Part shown: positions 18,415-27,969 of the stretch, piece by piece
How positions within the stretch are numbered: the stretch's first letter is position 1
Layout of the letters: every line of letters starts with the position of its first letter
DNA from: Neisseria lactamica
GTDB lineage: Bacteria > Pseudomonadota > Gammaproteobacteria > Burkholderiales > Neisseriaceae
DNA: 64,000 nt
Direction: 5' to 3'
Assembly: GCF_901482445.1 (NCBI RefSeq)
Contig: NZ_LR590477.1
Location: forward strand, 1,426,001 to 1,490,000
Program-made: the position numbers and the translations under genes
Notes under the pieces: model-generated
The model's database searches: none
Told to the model about the DNA's origin: nothing
Seen by the model: the letters and a program-made list of their open reading frames with translations, nothing else

Positions 18415-19527
18415 ATGATTTATTTGTTTACGGGAAATATGGGGACGGGCAAAACCTCTCGTGTCGTCTCTATGATTTTGAACAACGAAGACGGATTGTT
18501 CAAAATGAAATTGGAAGACGGCACGGAGGTAGACAGGCCGCTTTATTTCTGCCATATCGACGGATTGGACAAACGCAAGTTCAATGCCCACGAACTGACG
18601 GAAGAACAAATCATGTCCGCCCCGCTTCGTGATGTCATACCGGAAGGCGCGGTGCTGATTGTTGACGAAGCGCACTACACTTACCCGGTACGCGCGGCAG
18701 GCCGTCCCGTTCCGCCCTATATTCAGGAACTGACAGAATTACGCCATCACGGGCATACCGTCATTTTGATGACGCAGCACCCGAGCCAACTTGATATATT
18801 TGTCCGCAACCTTGTTTCAAAGCATGTACACCTTGAACGCAAGGCAATCGGCATGAAACAGTATTCTTGGTATAAATGCGTAACCTCGTTGGACAATCCG
18901 GCAGGTGTAAGCGGCGTGGAAGTCGCAAGTTGGAAACCGCCTAAAGAAGCCTTCAAATACTATAAATCCGCAAGCCAACACCAAAAGTTTAAGAAAAAAG
19001 TACCTTGGGCGGTTTGGGCGTTGATTGCGATTATAGGGTTTATAGGCTGGAAAAGTTACGGTATGTTTCAAGTTTACAGCAAAAACACAGGCGGCCAGAT
19101 TGAGCAGGAAGCACAAAAAGAAAGCGTTGTGCAGACGATGACGGAGCAGACGGCATCATCAGAGACAGCGCCTTTTGAGCATTCCGACAATCTGAAACCC
19201 GAAGACTTTGTGCCGACTTTATCCGAAAAGCCCGAAAGCAAGCCTATTTATAACACAGTCCGACAAGTAAAAACCTTTGAGCAAATCGCAGGATGCATAG
19301 AAGGCGGAAAATCAGATTGCACATGTTATTCCCAACAGGGAACGCCCTTGAAGGAAATTACAAAGGCAATGTGCAAAGATTACGCAAGAAACGGCTTACC
19401 CTTTAATCCCTACAAGGACGAACAGCAAAGGACGGAACAGGCGGCACAGTCCGCGAAAGCGGACAAGCCCCAAGTTCTCGTAATGGGCGGAAAGCCCCAA
19501 GTTCTCGTAATGGGCGGAAAGCCCTAA
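18415..19527 (+). CDS. zot: Zot-domain phage assembly ATPase (pI-like), shortened by a stop codon
   Basis: Zot/pI is the inner-membrane ATPase that drives extrusion of filamentous phage. Walker A GNMGTGKT lies at residues 7-14 and Walker B AVLIVDEAHY near residue 80. One membrane segment (VPWAVWALIAIIGFIGW) lies near residue 200, with a periplasmic tail after it. The 370-residue frame ends at TAA 19525-19527. The same frame continues for 24 sense codons (QNLMYDNWEEKGK and on) to TAG at 19600-19602. I recall that tail as the normal end of neisserial Zot, so CAA to TAA is a likely nonsense change. Two 27-bp direct repeats precede it. Confidence 0.85.
   Translation: MIYLFTGNMGTGKTSRVVSMILNNEDGLFKMKLEDGTEVDRPLYFCHIDGLDKRKFNAHELTEEQIMSAPLRDVIPEGAVLIVDEAHYTYPVRAAGRPVPPYIQELTELRHHGHTVILMTQHPSQLDIFVRNLVSKHVHLERKAIGMKQYSWYKCVTSLDNPAGVSGVEVASWKPPKEAFKYYKSASQHQKFKKKVPWAVWALIAIIGFIGWKSYGMFQVYSKNTGGQIEQEAQKESVVQTMTEQTASSETAPFEHSDNLKPEDFVPTLSEKPESKPIYNTVRQVKTFEQIAGCIEGGKSDCTCYSQQGTPLKEITKAMCKDYARNGLPFNPYKDEQQRTEQAAQSAKADKPQVLVMGGKPQVLVMGGKP
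19467..19520 (+). repeat. 27-bp tandem duplication at the 3' end of zot
   Basis: Two perfect copies (19467-19493, 19494-19520) of a 27-bp unit containing CAAGTTCTCGTAATGGGCGG encode PQVLVMGGK twice. The stop codon follows within the next partial copy. Confidence 0.9.
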
Positions 19528-19601
19528 CAAAACTTGATGTATGACAACTGGGAAGAAAAGGGCAAGATATTTGAAGATTCGGGCGGAGGCGTTTTCAATT
19601 A

Positions 19602-19629
19602 GAAAACCGCCCTTAATCGGGCGGTTCTT
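19602..19629 (+). terminator. Terminator after zot
   Basis: AACCGCCC and GGGCGGTT form a stem with a 5-nt loop, followed by CTTG. It begins at the last base of the downstream TAG codon. Confidence 0.75.
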
Positions 19630-20388
19630 GTCGTGGGTTATTGACTTATCAGTATGATAACGGCTAGAATAAACCGTATATCAATCGTGATAGTCAAAAG
19701 CAGTTTGCCAAATTTCAAAGTTATCTGCATTTGATTTTCCTGTAAGTTTCACACTTGGCAGGAATGCAAAAATCCCCTTGTTGTCAGCTTGGGGATTTTT
19801 GCTTATCCCCGCCGCTCTTTTTAAAGTTCGCGCCTCTCGCGCCTGAATCTATGTCATAAAGTTCCTTTCATTCAAAATAAAAATCTTTCGGTTTCAGCCC
19901 CCGCCCCCTCAGGATGGCTTGAGCGGAGTGAAGGGGGTTAACTGCTAGAATGGCTGTTTTTTTTTAAAGTGTCTCAGTCTGGAATCGCTTCGTTCGGGGG
20001 TTGTAGGTGCAGGAAAATAGGGCAGAAAAAAGGAAAAGGGGGAAGCTTTGTAAAGATTGGGCGCGCTTTTTGCCCAATCTTTACGAATACCCCCTTTTCC
20101 TTTTTTATGAACTGTTTTTCAATACCGGAAACCCACTAACGGAGTGATACCGGAGTGAGATACGCCTAAAAAAATCAGACATTCGGGTCGCAACAGAAAT
20201 CTTTACCAAAACCAGTAACCCTAATAAAATCAGAAACGGCAAAGGAATAGCTACCCTTTGCCGAAACCGTCCAGCCTGAATAAACCACAAACTTAAAGTT
20301 TGATGACGAGAATAGGCGGGCGGTTTTCTTGTTTGTGAAATTGAGTAGTATCAAAGAACATAGATTCTGAATAGATAAGGGTAATCCC
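19630..20388. other. Prophage noncoding region
   Basis: No gene is seen in about 760 bp. It contains the perfect 12-bp inverted repeat GCAAAAATCCCC (19766-19777) / GGGGATTTTTGC (19791-19802) and the large hairpin at 20026-20106. An AT-rich stretch before the recombinase gene follows. In related phages such a region holds replication origin and packaging signals. Assignment here is inferred from position. Confidence 0.6.
20026..20106. promoter_or_regulatory. Large two-part hairpin, candidate phage packaging or origin signal
   Basis: The outer stem is 17 perfect bp: AAAAAAGGAAAAGGGGG (20026-20042) with CCCCCTTTTCCTTTTTT (20090-20106). The inner stem is 13 perfect bp: GTAAAGATTGGGC (20050-20062) with GCCCAATCTTTAC (20072-20084). 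An asymmetric internal bulge (7 against 5 nt) lies between them and the apical loop is 9 nt. It could also act as a bidirectional terminator. Confidence 0.75.
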
Positions 20389-21351
20389 ATGCGTAATGCC
20401 GTAGGATTGGATATATCAAAGCTGACATTTGACGCATTCGCCATGGTCGGCAATGCCGAATATTCGGCAAAGTTTGACAACAATTCAAAAGGTTTAAATC
20501 AGTTTTCGGACTGGTTGAAAAGCTTGGGATGCGAGAATTTGCATATATGCATGGAGGCAACAGGCAACTATTATGAAGACGTTGCCGACTACTTCGCGGA
20601 ATATTACAGCGTTTACGTAGTGAACCCGCTGAAAATAAGCAAGTATGCAGAAAGCAGATTCAAACGCACCAAAACAGACAAACAGGATGCAAAACTGATA
20701 GCGGAGTATTGCCGGTCGGCGCAGGAAAGCGAGCTTGTAAAAAGGCAAAAGCCGACAGACGAGCAATACAGGCTTTCACGGATGACCTCAGCATATACGC
20801 AAATAAAAAGCGAATGCGCGGCAATGAAAAACCGTTATCAGGTGGCAAAAGATGAAGAAGCGGCCAAAGCATATGCAGAAATCATCAAAGCCATGAATGA
20901 ACAGATTGAATTTTTAAAGGCGAAGATAAAAGAGCAGACGGAGAAGCCGAAATGCAAGCAAGGCGTGAGGCGTCTTGAAACCATACCGGGAATTGGAAGA
21001 ATGACCGCAGCCGTATTGTTTCAATATCTGACATCTTTGGCGTTTGAAACATCAAACAAGTTTGCTGCATTTGCCGGATTGAGTCCGCAACAAAAAGAAT
21101 CCGGGACAAGCGTAAGAGGAAAAGGCAAACTGACTAAGTTTGGCAACAGGAAATTACGCGCCGTCTTGTTTATGCCCGCCATGGTTGCATACCGCATAAG
21201 GGCATTTCCCGATTTCATCAAAAGACTGGAAGCCAAGAACAAGCCTAAAAAAGTCATCATCGCCGCATTGATGCGTAAACTCGCCGTTCTTGCGTATCAC
21301 GTACACAAGAAAGGCGAAGATTACGATCCATCGCGTTACAAATCGGCGTAA
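20389..21351 (+). CDS. Piv/IS110-type recombinase of the prophage
   Basis: A 320-residue DEDD recombinase related to Moraxella Piv invertase and the pivNM/irg genes carried with neisserial filamentous phages. The motifs are GLDISKLTFD, CMEATGNYYED and KTDKQDAKLIAEYC, then a central coiled region. The C-terminal part has ETIPGIGRMTAAVLF and FAGLSPQQKESGTSVRGKG. It starts at ATG 20389 after AAGGGTAATCCC. It is quite different in sequence from the three IS110 copies nearby. It probably moves or rearranges the phage genome. Confidence 0.85.
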   Translation: MRNAVGLDISKLTFDAFAMVGNAEYSAKFDNNSKGLNQFSDWLKSLGCENLHICMEATGNYYEDVADYFAEYYSVYVVNPLKISKYAESRFKRTKTDKQDAKLIAEYCRSAQESELVKRQKPTDEQYRLSRMTSAYTQIKSECAAMKNRYQVAKDEEAAKAYAEIIKAMNEQIEFLKAKIKEQTEKPKCKQGVRRLETIPGIGRMTAAVLFQYLTSLAFETSNKFAAFAGLSPQQKESGTSVRGKGKLTKFGNRKLRAVLFMPAMVAYRIRAFPDFIKRLEAKNKPKKVIIAALMRKLAVLAYHVHKKGEDYDPSRYKSA

Positions 21352-21560
21352 ATCCTGAAAGGAAAAAAGGCATTTTTTAAATGCCTGCTTTGCCGTGTCT
21401 GAAATTCAGTGAATTTTTAAATATTGAAATTCAATGAGTTGAAAATGAATTGTAAAGATGCTGTTGTCAATTAAAGTAGTATCTCGTCATTTTCATAAAA
21501 AACAGCGAGCCGTAGCAACTGTATTTTTCACCCCGTCGGGCAAAAATACCAAAACTCAAA

Positions 21561-22517
21561 TCAAGCCGTCCGGATATCGTTTTCGGCGGTATCGTTTTCG
21601 GCAAAATAATCACGTATCCGGGCATTCAATATCGTCAGCAGTTTGCGCATACATGCCGTAACGGCAACCTTATACGGCTTACCCTCGGACAGCAGGCGTT
21701 GGTAGAAATCCCGAATAAGCGGTTCAAAACGTGCCGCTGCCACGGCAGCCATATACAGCGCCTTACGCACCGCAGACCTTCCGCCGAAGCAGCGGCTTTT
21801 GAATTTGGTTTCCCCGCTCTCCCTCGGGTGCGGGGCAATGCCGATCAAACCCGCTATCCGTTTGTGGCTCAGCCGCCCCAACTCAGGCAGCATCGCCATC
21901 AGCGTAGCCGTCGTTATCGAACCGATGCCTTTGATTTGCTCTGCCACTTGGGCTTTGCCGTCAAAATGCGTGTGGGTGTGGTCGTCGATTTGTTTGTCCG
22001 ATTCGCCAATCAGCCGGTCAAAATGGGCAATCAGTTGTTTGACGCTTCCGACTTGCGTTTCGTGAACCTGATGCAGACGGTTTTTCTCGGCAGTCCGCAT
22101 ATCCACCGGTTGGTTGCGGCGGTTGACCAAGGCTTCCAACACTTCTTCCGCTTCGGTGGGCGGTTGGTAGGGCATGGTTTGCCAACCTTCTTTCTGCATC
22201 ATCATCTGCGCGAAGAAGGCGGGCATTTTGGCATCTTTGGCATCGGTTTTGGTCAGCGGCTGCGACTGGGCAAACTGATGCGTCTGACGCGGGTTGGCGA
22301 TAATCACGGCTATGCCTGCCCGGCGGATGGCTTTGGCGGCGGGGATTTCGAGACCGCCGGTGCTTTCCGTCACGACGAGGGCGACGTTGTGCTTTTTAAG
22401 GTATTCGACAGTATGGGCGATACCTTTTGGGTTGTTGGTTTCGGTTTTGGTTTTAGACAAAGACGAAACGGCGATGACGAAGTTTCGTTTGGCGATGTCG
22501 ATATAGTGAATTAACAA
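21561..22517 (-). CDS. IS110-family transposase, copy C
   Basis: The 318-residue translation is identical to the copies at 6046 and 9693, on the minus strand. The DEDD and C-terminal serine regions are intact. The frame opens at TTG within the Correia element. Confidence 0.85.
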   Translation of the reverse strand: MLIHYIDIAKRNFVIAVSSLSKTKTETNNPKGIAHTVEYLKKHNVALVVTESTGGLEIPAAKAIRRAGIAVIIANPRQTHQFAQSQPLTKTDAKDAKMPAFFAQMMMQKEGWQTMPYQPPTEAEEVLEALVNRRNQPVDMRTAEKNRLHQVHETQVGSVKQLIAHFDRLIGESDKQIDDHTHTHFDGKAQVAEQIKGIGSITTATLMAMLPELGRLSHKRIAGLIGIAPHPRESGETKFKSRCFGGRSAVRKALYMAAVAAARFEPLIRDFYQRLLSEGKPYKVAVTACMRKLLTILNARIRDYFAENDTAENDIRTA

Positions 22518-22604
22518 AAATCAGGACAAGGCGGCGAGCCGCAGACAGTACAAATAGTACGGCAAGGCGAGCCAACGCTGTACTGGTTTTTGTTAATTCA
22601 CTAT
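22502..22604. repeat. Correia element inside IS copy C
   Basis: It is the reverse complement of the elements in copies A and B, bounded by TATAGTGAATTAAC and GTTAATTCACTAT. Confidence 0.85.
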
Positions 22605-22837
22605 GCCTGCGTAATGGTATCGGGTACTCATCATCAACCTGCCTTGCATTCGGTTGTGTTGTCCGGCAACTGTCCGGTTGTGTCGATGGGTTGCCCTGCC
22701 GCTCCCTGAGCTGCGCAACGGTTGTGTGCCTTGGGTGGGCGCGGGTGGCGGCCGGGCGGTTTGTTGCTATGATACGGTGATTCCAATATACAAGGGTGGG
22801 CTTCAGCGGAATCGGTGGGCTGAAGCCCACCCTACAG

Positions 22838-22987
22838 CCTTTTTCTACACAATACGGTAATTTTGAAGTTCGAGAATCGTTGTTTGCAAGTCCAAGTGGA
22901 AATTTTGTAAAATTTGAAACCACATATCAAGTATTACCAAACGGAACAAGGGTATTTAATACAGTAATTCCCAAAGGTGGACAATAA
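22838..22987 (+). pseudogene. C-terminal remnant of a possible polymorphic toxin
   Basis: A short open stretch follows the GTGGGCTGAAGCCCAC repeat and ends at TAA 22985-22987. It encodes VRESLFASPSGNFVKF and then TTYQVLPNGTRVFNTVIPKG. It has no start of its own, because the repeats and IS copy C cut it on the left. Its terminal A overlaps the ATG of the next gene. Coupling of a truncated tail to a small AT-rich gene resembles the toxin-tail/immunity cassettes of Maf and TpsA loci. The family is inferred from layout, not recognised. Confidence 0.4.
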
Positions 22988-23331
22988 TGTATAAAAATAT
23001 GTTACTTAACGCAGATGAGTTAATGTGGTTTTTTGAAAAAGAACCAGTAATTAGCGAAGATGAAAGTTGTGTTATTTTCAAATTAAATGACGGTATCAAT
23101 AATTTTGAAATTGCCTTTGGATATGCTTTGCCGTATGTATCCATAAAAGTTTTTTCATCCATTGGAATGATTTGCTCATATTATTTAGAGCAAATTATTG
23201 AAATGAAAATAAAAAATGATGAGATAAGTGAATATCTTTATGTTGAATTAAAACAAAATAACGATGTTAGTAGTTTTAGCATAAGAATAAAACCACGTAT
23301 CCAAATAAACTTGCAATCGCTTTGTAGCTAA
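22987..23331 (+). CDS. Small AT-rich protein, possible immunity protein
   Basis: I do not recognise the 114-residue product. It is acidic at first and carries aromatic and beta-like stretches (WFFEKEPVIS, IAFGYALPYVSIKVF). The sequence is far more AT-rich than the flanking genes, which suggests transfer. The ATG overlaps the preceding stop by one base and has GGTGG upstream. Such translational coupling directly behind a toxin tail is typical of immunity genes, which is why I suggest that role. Confidence 0.55.
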   Translation: MYKNMLLNADELMWFFEKEPVISEDESCVIFKLNDGINNFEIAFGYALPYVSIKVFSSIGMICSYYLEQIIEMKIKNDEISEYLYVELKQNNDVSSFSIRIKPRIQINLQSLCS

Positions 23332-23539
23332 TAGGCAGTAGCGTGAGCAACTTTTTTGGCATTTACTGCAATAACATTCAGGAACATTACCTACAACAAT
23401 GCCGGCGGTGTCTGCGTATTTACCGACAAAAGAGTGCAAAAGCCTGCCTCCGGCAGCGAATCGTCCGTAAGCGGATCGACTCCTGCAAAATAGGCTTCCG
23501 TCCGCACACCGGCTCAGAACCGTACCCCGTTTGAAAACA
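23332..23539. other. Spacer downstream of the putative immunity gene
   Basis: A frame open from about 23349 to a TAG at 23490 (end of product SGSESSVSGSTPAK) has no start codon and no recognised relative. It may be another cassette remnant. Otherwise nothing is visible. Confidence 0.3.
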
Positions 23540-23586
23540 AAAATGCCGTCTGAAACCCGACATCCGGGCTTCAGACGGCATTTTTT
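23540..23586 (-). terminator. thiC terminator (DUS pair)
   Basis: AAAATGCCGTCTGAA pairs with TTCAGACGGCATTTT, extended by CCCG/CGGG. It ends 11 nt past the thiC stop. Confidence 0.9.
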
Positions 23587-23596
23587 GCTTGACGTT

Positions 23597-25498
<1,902 letters not shown>

Positions 25499-25505
25499 AA
25501 AAAAT

Positions 25506-25542
25506 GCTCCTGTTTTCTCGTTTAGAATAAAGAAACAGGAGC
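25506..25542 (-). promoter_or_regulatory. Expression-platform hairpin covering the thiC ribosome-binding site
   Basis: GCTCCTGTTT (25506-25515) and AAACAGGAGC (25533-25542) form a 10-bp stem. On the minus strand the 3' arm contains the GGAG of thiC and is followed by ATTTTTT just before the ATG. It can act as terminator, RBS sequestrator or both. Confidence 0.7.
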
Positions 25543-25552
25543 GTTTCGCGTT

Positions 25553-25588
25553 TTCAGACGGCATTTGAAAACCGATGCCGTCTGAAAG
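25553..25588 (-). promoter_or_regulatory. Inverted DUS pair in the thiC leader
   Basis: TTTCAGACGGCAT and ATGCCGTCTGAAA form a 13-bp stem between the TPP aptamer and the RBS hairpin. There is no U run after it on the thiC strand, so it is not a standard terminator. Confidence 0.75.
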
Positions 25589-25600
25589 GCAGAATCCGTG

Positions 25601-25680
25601 AAAACTCCCCACGCAGGTATTATCCCGATCGGGTGTAAAGGGTATTTCTCAGCCGCCTGAACATCAGGCAGCACCCCTGT
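25601..25680 (-). ncRNA. TPP riboswitch (THI element) of thiC
   Basis: Reading the minus strand, the aptamer shows GGGGTGCTGCC, CGGCTGAGAAATACCC, ACCCGATCGGGATAATACC and TGCGTGGGGAG in order. These are the conserved THI-box blocks (CUGAGA and the pyrophosphate-binding segment). The aptamer lies about 100 nt upstream of the thiC start. Confidence 0.92.
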
Positions 25681-25796
25681 TTCAATGTTAACCAAAATTA
25701 AATCACGAACATGAACTTTTGTAAAGAAAATAATATTTCAAATCAAACATAAACCGGCCTCGGACAAGATTTCATGATTTTTCGCGGAAAGAATGC

Positions 25797-25825
25797 TTGA
25801 CACCGTATACTGCCTTCTGTATAGT
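25797..25825 (+). promoter_or_regulatory. Promoter of initiator tRNA
   Basis: TTGACA (25797-25802) and TATAGT (25820-25825) are separated by exactly 17 bp, with the tRNA 12 bp further on. Confidence 0.9.
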
Positions 25826-25837
25826 TTCACTTTCTGA

Positions 25838-25914
<77 letters not shown>

Positions 25915-25920
25915 AATATC

Positions 25921-25955
25921 AAACCCCTCGGTTCAATGCCGAGGGGTTTTGTTTT
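25921..25955 (+). terminator. tRNA-fMet terminator
   Basis: AACCCCTCGG/CCGAGGGGTT stem with a short loop, followed by TTGTTTTG. Confidence 0.9.
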
Positions 25956-26095
25956 GCCTGTTTCCTGCCGCCTCCGTTTTTTGCCGGATTTTCCTTCCTG
26001 CCGCAATATCGGAACGGCAGCCCGCCGTCTGTTTGCGGTTGCAAATTCAGGCGGTTTGATTACAATCTTCCGCATTATGTTCAAGAAAGCCGACT

Positions 26096-26971
26096 ATGCC
26101 GACCGTCCGTTTTACCGAATCCGTCAGCAAACACGACCTTGATGCCCTATTCGAGTGGGCAAAGGCAAGTTACGGTGCGGAAAGTTGCTGGAAAACGCTG
26201 TATCTGAACGGCCTGCCTTTGGGAAACCTGTCGCCAGAATGGGCGGAGCGCGTTCAGAAAGACTGGGAGGCAGGCTGCTCGGAGTCTTCAGACGGCATTT
26301 TTCTGAATGCGGACGGCTGGCCGGATATGGGCAGACGCTTGCAGCACCTCGCCCGAATATGGAAAGAAGCGGGACTGCTTCACGGCTGGCGCGACGAGTG
26401 TTTCGACCTGACCGACGGCGGCGGCAATCCCTTGTTCGCGCTCGAACGCGCCGCTTTCCGTCCGTTCGGACTGCTCAGCCGCGCCGTCCATCTCAACGGT
26501 CTGACCGAATCGGACGGCCGATGGCATTTCTGGATAGGCAGGCGCAGTCCGCACAAAGCAGTCGATCCCGGCAAGCTCGACAATACTGCCGCCGGCGGTG
26601 TTTCCGGCGGCGAAATGCCGTCTGAAGCCGTGTGCCGCGAAAGCAGCGAAGAAGCCGGTTTGGATAAAACGCTGTTTCCGTTTATCCGCCCGGTATCGCG
26701 GCTGCACAGCCTGCGCCCCGTCAGCCGGGGTGTACACAATGAAATCCTGTATGTATTCGATGCCGTCCTGCCCGAAACCTTCCGGCCTGAAAATCAGGAT
26801 GGCGAAGTGGCGGGTTTTGAAAAGATGGACATTGGCGGCCTGTCGGATGCTATGTTGTCCGGACGCATGATGCACGATGCCCAACTGGTTACGCTGGACG
26901 CATTCGACCGTTACGGATTAATCGCCCCGAACCACCCTCTGTCGGGCTGGCTTCGCGGTATCAGGACTTAG
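26096..26971 (+). CDS. Nudix hydrolase with DUF4743-type N-terminus
   Basis: The 291-residue cytosolic protein has a perfect Nudix box, Gx5Ex7REuxEExGu, at residues 167-189 (ending RESSEEAGL). Nudix enzymes split nucleoside diphosphate-X compounds. The long N-terminal region and the NPLFALERAAFRPFG block resemble the DUF4743 subgroup related to thiamin-pyrophosphate-processing enzymes. The substrate cannot be read from sequence. A DUS in forward sense codes for MPSE inside the Nudix box, and an inverted DUS codes for SDGI near residue 66. The next gene starts 8 nt after its stop, so the two are probably co-transcribed. Confidence 0.85.
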   Translation: MPTVRFTESVSKHDLDALFEWAKASYGAESCWKTLYLNGLPLGNLSPEWAERVQKDWEAGCSESSDGIFLNADGWPDMGRRLQHLARIWKEAGLLHGWRDECFDLTDGGGNPLFALERAAFRPFGLLSRAVHLNGLTESDGRWHFWIGRRSPHKAVDPGKLDNTAAGGVSGGEMPSEAVCRESSEEAGLDKTLFPFIRPVSRLHSLRPVSRGVHNEILYVFDAVLPETFRPENQDGEVAGFEKMDIGGLSDAMLSGRMMHDAQLVTLDAFDRYGLIAPNHPLSGWLRGIRT

Positions 26972-26979
26972 GAACCGGT

Positions 26980-27918
26980 ATGCTCAAATTGAACAAAGTC
27001 TGCAAACGCTTCGGCAATAAAACCGTCGCCGATGACATCTGCCTGACTGTCGGGCACGGCAAAATACTTGCCGTTTTGGGACAGTCTGGCTGCGGAAAAT
27101 CCACCCTGCTGAATATGATTGCGGGGATTGTCCGTCCCGATGGCGGGGAAATATGGCTGAACGGGGAAAACATTACCCGTATGCCGCCCGAAAAACGCCG
27201 TATTTCTCTGATGTTTCAAGATTACGCGCTGTTTCCCCATATGAGTGCGCTGGAAAATGCGGCATTCGGTTTGAAAATGCAAAAAATGCCGAAAGCCGAA
27301 GCCGAAAGCCTCGCCTTGTCGGCACTTGCCGAAGTCGGGCTGGAAAACGAAGCGCACCGCAAGCCTGAAAAACTTTCCGGAGGCGAGAAGCAACGGCTGG
27401 CGTTGGCGCGCGCTTTGGTTGTCCGCCCTTCCCTGCTGTTGCTGGACGAATCGTTTTCCAGTTTGGACACGCATTTGCGCGACCGGCTGCGCCGTATGAC
27501 TGCCGAACGTATCCGAAACGGCGGCATCCCTGCCGTTTTGGTAACGCATTCGCCCGAAGAGGCCTGCACGGCGGCGGACGAAATCGCCGTGATGCATGAA
27601 GGGAGGATTCTACAATACGGCACGCCCGAAACATTGGTCAAAACACCGTCCTGCGTGCAGGCCGCCCGTCTGATGGGGCTGCCCAACACCGACGATGACC
27701 GCCATATTCCGCAACATGCGGTGCGTTTCGACCAAGACGGCATGGAGTGCCGCGTATTATCCCGTACCTGTTTGCCCGAATCGTTCAGCCTGTCCGTCCT
27801 CCATCCGGAACACGGCATCCTGTGGCTGAACCTCGATATGCGGCACGCCGGAGAGGTCTCGGGCAACGGTACGGTACGCATCCATATCGAAGACCGGGAA
27901 ATCGTCCGCTTCCGCTGA
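26980..27918 (+). CDS. ABC transporter ATP-binding protein without a permease nearby
   Basis: The 312-residue ATPase has Walker A GQSGCGKST, Q-loop MFQDYALFP, the signature LSGGEKQRLALARAL, Walker B LLLLDESFSSLD and switch VTHSPEEA. The subgroup is the one importing iron, sulfate, spermidine or thiamin (FbpC/PotA/ThiQ-like), with an extra C-terminal domain of about 80 residues. It follows the Nudix gene by 8 nt. No permease or binding protein is adjacent, so its partners must lie elsewhere. The thiamin link is only suggested by thiC being about 1.5 kb away. Confidence 0.9.
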   Translation: MLKLNKVCKRFGNKTVADDICLTVGHGKILAVLGQSGCGKSTLLNMIAGIVRPDGGEIWLNGENITRMPPEKRRISLMFQDYALFPHMSALENAAFGLKMQKMPKAEAESLALSALAEVGLENEAHRKPEKLSGGEKQRLALARALVVRPSLLLLDESFSSLDTHLRDRLRRMTAERIRNGGIPAVLVTHSPEEACTAADEIAVMHEGRILQYGTPETLVKTPSCVQAARLMGLPNTDDDRHIPQHAVRFDQDGMECRVLSRTCLPESFSLSVLHPEHGILWLNLDMRHAGEVSGNGTVRIHIEDREIVRFR

Positions 27919-27931
27919 TGCTTCTTAAAAA

Positions 27932-27969
27932 CAAATGCCGTCTGAAAACCTTTCAGACGGCATTTTTTT
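27932..27969 (+). terminator. DUS-pair terminator after the ABC ATPase
   Basis: ATGCCGTCTGAAA and TTTCAGACGGCAT are followed by T7. Confidence 0.9.

Larger units (their letters stand above)
16140..21430 (+). mobile_element. Internally deleted filamentous prophage (Nf/MDA type)
   Basis: The gene order rep, tspB (minor coat), DUF2523, zot and piv-type recombinase is that of neisserial filamentous prophages. Those are usually about 8 kb. Here only about 5.3 kb remains, because rep is fused directly to tspB and the small genes normally between them (ssDNA-binding and coat proteins) are absent. The right part has about 790 bp of noncoding DNA with large hairpins. Limits are approximate: the left lies after the ileS terminator and the right before IS copy C. 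No clear duplicated attachment site was found. Confidence 0.8.
21512..22807 (-). mobile_element. IS110-family element, copy C (inverted)
   Basis: This is the third 1,296-bp copy, in opposite orientation to copies A and B. It runs from GTAGCAAC (21512-21519) to CTTCAGC (22801-22807). It lies between the prophage and the toxin/immunity remnant. With copy B it forms inverted repeats around the opa-ribF-ileS-prophage segment. Confidence 0.85.

Noticed and set aside
21352..21511. Right attachment site of the prophage as a dRS3 unit
   Set aside because: Related phages integrate at dRS3, but I found only GTCATT-like half matches here and no paired left copy, so I do not assign att sites.
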